From contig NZ_CP047023.1 in assembly GCF_009796765.1 (NCBI RefSeq), positions 1,657,501 through 1,721,500 on the forward strand: a DNA stretch of 64,000 nt, read 5' to 3'. This DNA comes from Paraglaciecola sp. L3A3. Its GTDB lineage: Bacteria; Pseudomonadota; Gammaproteobacteria; Enterobacterales; Alteromonadaceae. The notes below the pieces were generated by a model that had not been told where the DNA came from, did no database searches, and worked only from the letters and a program-made list of their open reading frames with translations. The position numbers and the translations under genes were made by a program. Positions 57,088-64,000 of the stretch are shown one piece after another. Numbering within the stretch: position 1 is the stretch's first letter; each line of letters starts with the position of its first letter.

Positions 57088-57116
57088 TTGAACCGTTGAA
57101 AAAACGTACCCATAAC
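57088..57116 (+). promoter_or_regulatory. Sigma-32-like promoter of clpB
   Basis: TTGAAC (57088-57093), 15 bases, CCCATAAC (57109-57116), compared with the heat-shock consensus CTTGAAA-N11-16-CCCATNT. The -10 matches well, the -35 partly. clpB is a sigma-32 gene in E. coli, so this is plausible. Confidence 0.45.
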
Positions 57117-57149
57117 AGTGGTATAGAAATAATTCATTAAGGTAGGATC

Positions 57150-59720
57150 ATGCGATTAGATAAATTTACCAGCAAGTTTCAAATGGCGCTTTCTGACGCT
57201 CAGTCTTTAGCATTAGGTCGTGACCATCAATATATAGAGCCAGTACATTTAATGACGGCTTTATTGAATCAACAAGGTGGTTCAGTTAGATCACTTTTTG
57301 ACCAAGCTAATGTCAATGTTAATAGTTTTCGTTCTGCGTTATCTGAAGCGGTGGAAAGACTTCCTAGAGTTGAAGGTACAGGTGGTGAGGTTCAGTTAGG
57401 CAAAAGTACAGTTGTGTTACTTAACTTAAGTGACAAGTTGGCTCAGAAACGCAAAGATGAATACATAACCTCTGAAGTATTTGTGTTGGCCGCTTTACAA
57501 GATAAAGGCACATTAGGGGATATTCTGAAACAACTAGGTGCTGATGAACAAAAAATTGAAGGCGCCATTGAAAACATGCGTGGCGGACAAAAAGTAACTG
57601 ACCCCAATGCAGAAGATGTTCGTCAAGCCTTGGATAAGTTCACCACAGATTTAACTGAACTTGCCGAGCAGGGCAAACTCGATCCTGTGATCGGCCGGGA
57701 TGATGAAATTCGTCGTACCATACAAGTGTTACAGCGTCGTACGAAAAATAATCCAGTTTTAATTGGTGAACCTGGTGTAGGGAAAACCGCAATTGCTGAA
57801 GGTTTGGCTCAACGAATTATCAATTCTGAAGTACCAGAAGGGTTAAAAAATAAACGAGTCTTATCCTTAGATATGGGCGCGTTAATCGCAGGCGCTAAGT
57901 TTAGAGGGGAATTTGAAGAACGCCTAAAAGCTGTACTGAATGAGCTGAGCAAAGAAGAAGGCCGAGTAATTTTATTCATTGATGAGCTGCACACTATGGT
58001 GGGTGCTGGTAAAGGTGAAGGGGCGATGGATGCAGGCAATATGCTCAAACCCGCATTAGCAAGAGGTGAGTTGCATTGTGTAGGCGCGACAACCTTAGAT
58101 GAGTACCGACAATTCATCGAAAAAGATGCGGCATTAGAGCGTCGTTTTCAAAAAGTATTGGTTGATCAACCTAGTGTAGAAGACACCATAGCTATTTTAC
58201 GTGGTCTAAAAGAACGTTATGAATTACATCACTCGGTTGAGATAACCGATCCGGCTATTGTTGCTGCTGCGTCATTATCCCATCGCTATATTAGTGATAG
58301 GCAATTACCCGATAAAGCCATTGATTTAATAGATGAGGCGGCTTCTAGCATTCGTTTACAAATGGATTCTAAGCCAGAAGATATGGATAAACTCGAACGA
58401 CGAATTATCCAACTTAAATTAGAAGAACAAGCCTTAGCTAAAGAAAAAGATGAAGCCAGTCATAAACGATTAGAAGCTATTGAACTGGAGCGTGAACAAG
58501 CTGAAATTAAATTCTCAGATTTTGAGAAAATTTGGAATGCAGAAAAGACAGCTGTACAAGGCACACAGAACATTCGTTCTGAATTGGAACAAGCTAAACT
58601 CGATTTAGAAATTGCACGAAGAGCATCTGATTTAAGCCGTATGTCTGAATTACAGTACGGACGTATTCCAGAGCTTGAAGCTAAACTTGAATTAGCTTCT
58701 GAGTCAGAAACACAAGAAACAACTTTGTTAAAAAATAAAGTAACCGAAAACGAAATCGCTGATGTGTTATCTCGTTGGACAGGTATCCCTGTTTCAAAAA
58801 TGTTGGAAGGTGAAAAAGCCAAATTGTTGTCGATGGAAAGTGCTTTACACGAAAGAGTGGTAGGCCAGAGTGAGGCTGTGATTTCTGTGTCTAATGCGAT
58901 ACGTCGGTCTCGGGCGGGATTGTCTGATCCTAATAGACCTATAGGCTCTTTCTTGTTCTTGGGACCTACAGGTGTGGGTAAAACAGAATTATGTAAAACA
59001 TTAGCTAACTTTTTGTTTGATACTCAAGATGCCATCGTACGTATTGATATGTCTGAGTTTATGGAAAAACATTCAGTTTCTCGTTTAGTGGGCGCACCTC
59101 CTGGATATGTTGGCTATGAAGAAGGTGGATATTTAACCGAAGCAGTAAGACGTAAACCATATTCAGTGATATTGCTAGACGAAGTAGAAAAAGCCCACCC
59201 CGATGTGTTTAATATTTTGCTGCAAGTATTAGATGATGGTCGTTTGACAGACGGGCAAGGTAGAACTGTCGATTTTAAAAATACTGTGATTATTATGACC
59301 TCAAACTTAGGCTCAGATATCATTCAGGAAGCTAGCCAAAAAAATAATTATGCAGAGTTGAAAGGGTTAGTTATGGGCGTGGTGGGTGAACATTTTAGAC
59401 CTGAATTTTTAAATAGGGTCGATGATATTGTGGTGTTCCATCCATTAGGAAAAGAACAAATCACTTCTATCGCAAAAATCCAATTGGCTACCTTACGAGA
59501 TCGCTTATTAGAAAAAGGTTATACCTTAGAAATGAGTGATGCTGCCTTAGATAAATTGGCAGATGCTGGGTTTGATCCTGTTTATGGTGCTAGACCACTC
59601 AAACGGGCAATTCAAACCGAAATTGAAAACCCCTTAGCACAAAAAATATTGTCGGGTAATTTATTACAAGACAGTCATATTAAGATAGATGCAGATGAAA
59701 ATGGTTTAGTGATTTCATAA
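57150..59720 (+). CDS. clpB: ATP-dependent disaggregase ClpB
   Basis: An 856-residue AAA+ chaperone. It contains an N-terminal repeat domain (1-145), NBD1 with [13 protein letters not shown] (about residue 205), a long middle coiled coil (about 405-525) and NBD2 with [11 protein letters not shown] (about 606). The C-terminal D2 small domain is complete. It resolubilises aggregates with DnaK. Length equals E. coli ClpB (857). AAGGTAGGAT precedes the ATG. Confidence 0.97.
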   Translation: MRLDKFTSKFQMALSDAQSLALGRDHQYIEPVHLMTALLNQQGGSVRSLFDQANVNVNSFRSALSEAVERLPRVEGTGGEVQLGKSTVVLLNLSDKLAQKRKDEYITSEVFVLAALQDKGTLGDILKQLGADEQKIEGAIENMRGGQKVTDPNAEDVRQALDKFTTDLTELAEQGKLDPVIGRDDEIRRTIQVLQRRTKNNPVLIGEPGVGKTAIAEGLAQRIINSEVPEGLKNKRVLSLDMGALIAGAKFRGEFEERLKAVLNELSKEEGRVILFIDELHTMVGAGKGEGAMDAGNMLKPALARGELHCVGATTLDEYRQFIEKDAALERRFQKVLVDQPSVEDTIAILRGLKERYELHHSVEITDPAIVAAASLSHRYISDRQLPDKAIDLIDEAASSIRLQMDSKPEDMDKLERRIIQLKLEEQALAKEKDEASHKRLEAIELEREQAEIKFSDFEKIWNAEKTAVQGTQNIRSELEQAKLDLEIARRASDLSRMSELQYGRIPELEAKLELASESETQETTLLKNKVTENEIADVLSRWTGIPVSKMLEGEKAKLLSMESALHERVVGQSEAVISVSNAIRRSRAGLSDPNRPIGSFLFLGPTGVGKTELCKTLANFLFDTQDAIVRIDMSEFMEKHSVSRLVGAPPGYVGYEEGGYLTEAVRRKPYSVILLDEVEKAHPDVFNILLQVLDDGRLTDGQGRTVDFKNTVIIMTSNLGSDIIQEASQKNNYAELKGLVMGVVGEHFRPEFLNRVDDIVVFHPLGKEQITSIAKIQLATLRDRLLEKGYTLEMSDAALDKLADAGFDPVYGARPLKRAIQTEIENPLAQKILSGNLLQDSHIKIDADENGLVIS

Positions 59721-59754
59721 ACTTTGAATCACATTTTTATTAAGGTTTTCATTT

Positions 59755-59784
59755 AAAAATACCGCTAACGTTAGCGGTATTTTT
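59755..59784. terminator. Bidirectional terminator between clpB and the TPR gene
   Basis: A 12-bp perfect stem (59755-59766 with 59773-59784), 6-base loop AACGTT and a T-run on the plus strand. It serves the two convergent genes. Confidence 0.85.
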
Positions 59785-59819
59785 TTATTGATTATGATAA
59801 GTACAGTGCTAACTCTCTG

Positions 59820-62609
59820 TTATTCTATTTGTTCTAATAGAGCTTGTGCTTTTACTCGATTATAAAATGGGCGTTTAACATTAACCGCTTTATTCAGCTC
59901 ACTTTTAGCTTCTTCAAGTCTATCAAGTTTAATTAAGCTATAGCCCAGATGGTAACGTATTTCTGGGTCATTTGAATCTCTAGCAAAAGCTCTTCTAAGT
60001 ATGTCTAAACCTTCTTCATGTCGATTTTGTAAAATTAGAACCCAGCCATAAGTATCTAAAATTCTGGCGCTATTAGTGTTCAATTTCATAGCTTGTTTTA
60101 TGTAATCGGCACTTTTATCTAAATCACTTTCTATATTCATGACCGCCAATTTATTTAAAACCTCGGCTCGATTAATTAGTTCTTCAGCCTGGAGTAGTTC
60201 TTCATATAATTCAATTGAACGAGCAAAGTTCTGTTGGATATAGTGATACTGAGCAAGTATATTTTTAGCAAGGACATTATTAGGCGAGGCTTGCAAAACC
60301 TTTTCAGCTTCTAAAACAAAATTAGCACTTTGAATACCCTGTATATCCATTTCATAAAGTACTATTAATGCTTGATGAAAGTTAGGACTAAGTTTAAGAG
60401 CTTGATGTAAATAATCACTTGCGTTTAATGAACCTTCTTTAGAATTTACGTATAAGGCTTCAACGAACCAAAAGTTAGGATTGTTTTGGTTTTGAGTTCT
60501 TATTGAGTTTAATATTATTTTTGCTTGTTCAAAATCTTGCTTAGTTATCAATAGTTTTACTTTATCTAAAATAATAAAAGTATTATTTGTTGTTAGATTT
60601 TCGGCCCTTTCTAGAGAATGTATTGCGGCATCATATTGCTCAATATTACGTTGTAATCGACTAAGCGAAATTAGAGTCTCTACTGACAAATCATCAAACT
60701 GTGTAATTATTCTCAAAATATCTATTAACTCATCACGCTTATTTTGTTGCGATAAAGCTTGTGCTTTGAGTAAGAGGTATTCAGAGTTATCAAAGTTATC
60801 TGCTAGTAAACGATTAAGCTGGTATAACGTTTGGTCAAATTTACCTTGACTATAATAAAGCTCAGCCAGTTGACTTTGGGCATACTGATTTCGAGGGTTT
60901 ATCAGAATAATGTCACGATATAAGTCGATTGCTTCTTGTGTTTTACTCTGTATGGTCAAGTTGTGTGCTTTGAGTAATAAAGTTTGAGAGTGTTTAGGTG
61001 AAACTACCAATAAACTTTCTATAATTTCATTCGAACGCTCAATCTCTTTTTTGCGGCTGTAAATAGACGCTAAATTAAACTTAGCTGGAAAGAGTTTGGG
61101 GTTGGCTTTTAATGCCATTTCTATTGTATTGATAGCTTCATCTAATTTTTCCATACGGATCAAGATTCCCGCTTTTAGATTCAGAAACTCAGCCTCATTT
61201 GGGTATAACTCAAGCAATGCTTGCGCACCTTGCAGGGCTTCTTCCGGTTTTTTAGCTTGAAGTTTTAACATGCTGTAAGTGAACAAAAATGTCGCGTTTG
61301 TTTTATTCTTATTAAAGCTGTTATCGAGTATTTTTAAGGCTTCTTGTTGTTTTCCTCTGACCATCATCAGTTTGATTTTGAAAAGCTCTAACCTAGGGTG
61401 TCCTTGGTAAGTTTTGTCTAGAACATCGGTTAGGTCTTGTGCTTTAAAAGCTCTGTTCAGTTTGATAAATAGTTCACCTAACATTAAGGCTGAGTCTAAA
61501 TTTTCGACTAACGTATCTTGGTGTTTTTCGAGTAAAAGTAGTGCTTGCTTATCTTGCTGTGTCATTAAATATGTGCGAGCAAGTAACATCACCGCTTTCA
61601 TGTCACTAGGATTTTTATAAAGGTATTTGGCAAAATTGCTAGTCGCCTGCTCTGCATTGCCATGAAAAAACGCAGTCAAACCACTGATATAAAGTAATTC
61701 GGGTTGTGCAGCAATAAACTCGGGTGATAAGCTGGCCATAATTTCATTTAGCTTTTGCAGCCTTTCATTCGTTAGCAACTTTGATTTGTCTCTACTTTCG
61801 ATCCAACTATTGAGCAAGATAGCCAGTGGATCGTTTGGCGTTTTCTCTATAATTTCTTCTACAAAAGCACGAGCGCTTTCAAAATCGTTACTTTCTAAAT
61901 AAATATCGGCCAATTTACGCAGGGTGACGGGGTCATCACTTTTAAGTTTAAGAGACTGCTGGAGATCATCAATTGCTTGTTCTAATTTTCCTTGGGATTT
62001 CGCTAATTCTCCTTTTAGCCTCCATGTTGTGGGATCTAATTCAGAGATGTTTAAAGCTCTGGAAATATAACCTTCAGCAGAATCTAATTTGTTTGAAAAT
62101 ATAGCAATAGATGCCAACCCATTTAAAGACATTTGATGCTCAGGAGTAATAGCAAGGCTATTTTGATAGGCTTCTGTAGCACAATCTAGTTTTTGTAAAC
62201 GCATACAAGCACTAGCACGAATCTGCAGCCACTGTACCTTATCTTCTCCTGCTAGTTTTTCGGTGTAATTTAGTGTCAGTATATCGGCATACTTATTTTG
62301 AAATAATAAGGCATTCCCTAGAGGCTCAGCGATTAAATTGATATCAGCCCCTTGTTGCAAAGCTTCATAAAATTCTGTTTCAGCGGCAGACAAATATCCC
62401 TGGATCAATAATATTTTGCCCATTAGTATTTTTGCAGCTAAGTGGTCAACATCATTTTGTAAGCTGTTTTTTAAATGGATAAAGGCTTCGTCATATTGCT
62501 GAGAATTATAGGAGGAGAGGGCTTTTTCATAGTCATTGCTTGACTCAGCTAATGTGTTGAAAGAACAAAACACACACAGTAATGAAATGGCAAATATTTT
62601 ATAACGCAT
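59820..62609 (-). CDS. PrsT-like TPR-repeat protein of a PEP-CTERM system
   Basis: A 929-residue exported TPR protein. A signal peptide (SLLCVFCSFNTLA) is followed by about 20 tandem TPR units over the rest of the chain (typical A..LN.LA.. and G....A.... pairs). Length and composition resemble PrsT, a TPR protein found with PEP-CTERM/exosortase genes; none of the other prs or exosortase genes lie in the window. It sits directly downstream of a PEP-CTERM-like protein gene on the same strand, supporting that link. Its role in surface-protein export is inferred. Confidence 0.78.
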   Translation of the reverse strand: MRYKIFAISLLCVFCSFNTLAESSNDYEKALSSYNSQQYDEAFIHLKNSLQNDVDHLAAKILMGKILLIQGYLSAAETEFYEALQQGADINLIAEPLGNALLFQNKYADILTLNYTEKLAGEDKVQWLQIRASACMRLQKLDCATEAYQNSLAITPEHQMSLNGLASIAIFSNKLDSAEGYISRALNISELDPTTWRLKGELAKSQGKLEQAIDDLQQSLKLKSDDPVTLRKLADIYLESNDFESARAFVEEIIEKTPNDPLAILLNSWIESRDKSKLLTNERLQKLNEIMASLSPEFIAAQPELLYISGLTAFFHGNAEQATSNFAKYLYKNPSDMKAVMLLARTYLMTQQDKQALLLLEKHQDTLVENLDSALMLGELFIKLNRAFKAQDLTDVLDKTYQGHPRLELFKIKLMMVRGKQQEALKILDNSFNKNKTNATFLFTYSMLKLQAKKPEEALQGAQALLELYPNEAEFLNLKAGILIRMEKLDEAINTIEMALKANPKLFPAKFNLASIYSRKKEIERSNEIIESLLVVSPKHSQTLLLKAHNLTIQSKTQEAIDLYRDIILINPRNQYAQSQLAELYYSQGKFDQTLYQLNRLLADNFDNSEYLLLKAQALSQQNKRDELIDILRIITQFDDLSVETLISLSRLQRNIEQYDAAIHSLERAENLTTNNTFIILDKVKLLITKQDFEQAKIILNSIRTQNQNNPNFWFVEALYVNSKEGSLNASDYLHQALKLSPNFHQALIVLYEMDIQGIQSANFVLEAEKVLQASPNNVLAKNILAQYHYIQQNFARSIELYEELLQAEELINRAEVLNKLAVMNIESDLDKSADYIKQAMKLNTNSARILDTYGWVLILQNRHEEGLDILRRAFARDSNDPEIRYHLGYSLIKLDRLEEAKSELNKAVNVKRPFYNRVKAQALLEQIE

Positions 62610-62658
62610 ATGAAGTTGGTTTCACAGTTAAAATGGGAATATATAGATAGTTTGAACA

Positions 62659-62684
62659 AAAAAGGCGGCATAAGCCACCTTTTT
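62659..62684 (-). terminator. Terminator of the surface-protein gene
   Basis: An 11-bp stem (62659-62669 with 62674-62684, one G-U pair on the minus strand), 4-base loop and T-run. It lies 20 bp downstream of the PEP-CTERM-like gene and before the TPR gene on the minus strand, so it may partly separate them. Confidence 0.7.
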
Positions 62685-62703
62685 GCTTTTATACTGGGTA
62701 ATT

Positions 62704-63552
62704 TTATTTTGCTTTACGTCGGCGTAACGCGATTAGTCCACCACCTAATAATAATACTGCAAATGAATTTGGTGCATTTACGTTATCCGTTGGGGGAGTG
62801 GTTTCTTTAACAAAACCGATAGACGCTAGTTTAAATGAGTCGTCTTTTGTAGTGAATCCACTTACATAACCAAAAGCAGTATTATATGCACCCACTAACC
62901 AATATTGAGCGGCTTGGGTTGTTGTAAAATCTGATTTATATACTCCAGCTGCGGCATTGATGCTGAAAGATCCTTTGTCTACTAATGACGAACTGCCATT
63001 AATATTTGACCAGGTTTTATTGCCACTGGTTAAATCAGTAATGTTATTTAAGCCTACTGCTGTTACTTGTTGGTTATTTGTAGAGCCTAACCAGCTGAAT
63101 GTTGCGCCAGATAGTGAAACTGCTTCAGAAAACGAAAATAAAAGCATATCGTAATCGGCTGCACTTCCTTGATTATCAATCGTGTGGGCATTGGCATGAT
63201 TATCAAAGTTATTTTCATCATCATTTAAAATACCATAACCAACTTCACCATTACTTAACCAAGGTCCTGCGATATCAGCGCTTTCTATTATATCGTCGCT
63301 GCCACCACCACCAGTGTCAGACCATGCTGATACTTTAATTGATACACCGTCAACCATAAAACCACCAGAAGTACCTGTGCCACTAGAGACATTACTACCG
63401 CCATTACAGGTACCTTGGTATAAATCATATGTGTTTGCTCCGGCCCAAGTATCACCTAATGTAGCAGCTGAACCAGCTGTACAACTAGCATATACTGAAT
63501 TGGTAAATCCAAGAGCAGCACCAATTAGTATTATTTTATTAAGTAGTTTCAT
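62704..63552 (-). CDS. PEP-CTERM-like exosortase-dependent surface protein
   Basis: A 282-residue exported protein. The signal peptide (IILIGAALGFTNSVYA) is followed by a Gly/Ser/Asn/Asp-rich secreted domain. The C-terminus is a sorting signal with N-A-P replacing the usual PEP (VNAPNSF), a hydrophobic helix (AVLLLGGGLIAL) and a basic tail RRRKAK. Such tails are cut by exosortases. The exact family (XDP-type exosortase-dependent surface proteins) is not certain. A sigma-54-type promoter lies upstream. GAGG sits before the ATG, and it is next to the PrsT-like gene. Confidence 0.8.
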   Translation of the reverse strand: MKLLNKIILIGAALGFTNSVYASCTAGSAATLGDTWAGANTYDLYQGTCNGGSNVSSGTGTSGGFMVDGVSIKVSAWSDTGGGGSDDIIESADIAGPWLSNGEVGYGILNDDENNFDNHANAHTIDNQGSAADYDMLLFSFSEAVSLSGATFSWLGSTNNQQVTAVGLNNITDLTSGNKTWSNINGSSSLVDKGSFSINAAAGVYKSDFTTTQAAQYWLVGAYNTAFGYVSGFTTKDDSFKLASIGFVKETTPPTDNVNAPNSFAVLLLGGGLIALRRRKAK

Positions 63553-63624
63553 CTTTTTTCCTCACGAATTATAATAGAGTATTTTAAAATACCGCTAAAT
63601 TTGTCACTTCCTAATACATATTAA

Positions 63625-63639
63625 TGCAATGTTCAGGCC
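63625..63639 (-). promoter_or_regulatory. Sigma-54 (-24/-12) promoter of the PEP-CTERM-like gene
   Basis: On the minus strand GGCCTGAACATTGCA gives GG, 10 bases, GC, with TTGCA at -12 exactly as in the sigma-54 consensus TGGCACG-N4-TTGCA. The predicted start is about 60 bp before the ATG at 63552. Family knowledge: PEP-CTERM systems carry PrsK/PrsR, whose regulator PrsR acts on sigma-54 promoters. Confidence 0.6.
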
Positions 63640-63706
63640 TTTTATTTTAAATGCTTATTTATCAAAGGTTTGTGTGTTTTATTTATTTATAATATTTTCT
63701 TTGTGT

Positions 63707-63729
63707 AAAAAAATATGACATATTTTTTT
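63707..63729. repeat. A/T inverted repeat
   Basis: Eleven bases AAAAAAATATG and their exact complement surround a single A. It may be a protein-binding site or a fortuitous A/T palindrome. It lies about 80 bp upstream of the sigma-54 promoter, where an activator could bind. Confidence 0.35.
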
Positions 63730-63988
63730 TGGCTTGTATCTTTTTTTACTCACTAACAGCCAATTTTATAGTAAATAAAGGGTAACTACTGTATGGGGCC
63801 CTGAACATGGGTATTGAAATTGATTCCTTAAAAATGTTGTATTGAACCTTTCATGGTTGTTTTATATCCACTCAACTGTATTTTAAGTAGATTGTTTTGC
63901 TTGTATTTGTATTCGTTCTTTTCTGAATTTTTGCTGTTGAAGGGATAGGGTTATGGTATATTTGCTGCAAATTATTAGGAGAATGTAA

Positions 63989-64000
63989 ATGACTGAACAA
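63989..64000 (+). CDS. Start of a gene running off the window
   Basis: ATG followed by three codons (M-T-E-Q) with AGGAG seven bases before it. Only the first 12 bases are present, so no function can be named. Confidence 0.5.

Larger units (their letters stand above)
63553..63988. other. Intergenic region upstream of the surface-protein gene
   Basis: About 435 bp, AT-rich. It contains the sigma-54-type promoter for the minus-strand gene, a perfect A/T inverted repeat and, at the right end, the ribosome site of the next gene. I see no other coding frame. A second GG-N10-GC match at 63955-63968 is too close to the ATG to be a sigma-54 promoter. Confidence 0.5.

Noticed and set aside
63955..63968. 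Second GG-N10-GC match before the terminal gene
   Set aside because: A sigma-54 start there would fall within the AGGAG ribosome site of the ATG at 63989, leaving no usable leader.

Overview
This window is an AT-rich chromosomal segment of a marine gammaproteobacterium, most likely of the Alteromonadaceae (a Paraglaciecola/Glaciecola-like organism). I infer this from the family mix: a MotY of sodium-driven polar flagella next to RNase T, a long PurL, exosortase/PEP-CTERM and GlyGly-CTERM surface proteins, a TonB-dependent receptor paired with a TPR-sulfotransferase, and a DUF1456 (YehS) protein. No rRNA, tRNA, CRISPR array, prophage or replication origin was found.

Layout. 0-12 kb: TonB-dependent receptor and TPR-sulfotransferase (minus strand), BCCT transporter, GGDEF cyclase, CPA2 K+/H+ antiporter with RCK domains, YehS, a DUF3157-like exported protein and a YoaK-type membrane protein. 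12-19 kb: a copper/silver efflux operon, with a small Cys/Met/His-rich exported protein followed by cusC, cusB (carrying a C-terminal CusF-like domain) and cusA. 19-33 kb: housekeeping genes xseA, guaB-guaA, a GNAT, yaeQ, an acyltransferase, a PspB-like small protein, tadA, mltF and purL. 33-40 kb: smrA, an M1 aminopeptidase lipoprotein, a kelch protein, bfd, a 2-Cys peroxiredoxin, rnt and motY.

40-43.4 kb is the accessory island. It holds a 263-bp MITE-like inverted-repeat element, two copies of a dispersed hairpin repeat, two small genes (UPF0158 and TIGR02450 families) and a complete IS256-family element. The element has 29-bp imperfect ends and an 8-bp target duplication, and it sits inside the second hairpin repeat. 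It is followed by a large secreted beta-helix protein with a GlyGly-CTERM tail. 45.6-48.1 kb is a four-gene bufferin-type RiPP operon (DUF2282 precursor, DUF692/MNIO oxidase, DUF2063 partner, DoxX). Copper handling therefore appears twice: efflux (cus) and probable periplasmic chelation (bufferin).

48.6-60 kb: an orphan NIT-ANTAR antiterminator with a small membrane protein, glpQ and gloA (gloA preceded by a striking alternating-repeat operator), a FimT/GspH pseudopilin, nadE-glnB, a chalcone-isomerase-like gene with an apparent frameshift near its end, bamD, rluD-pgeF and clpB. 60-64 kb: a PrsT-like TPR protein and an exosortase-dependent surface protein preceded by a sigma-54-type promoter, then the first four codons of a gene running off the end.

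The most rewarding observations are the bufferin operon, the probable AUU start of mltF, the frameshifted tail of the chalcone-isomerase-like gene, the IS256 insertion into a dispersed repeat, the gloA operator array, and promoters of three alternative sigma classes (sigma-28 for motY, sigma-54 for the PEP-CTERM gene, sigma-32-like for clpB). All assignments come from reading motifs and families by eye; no database search was run.
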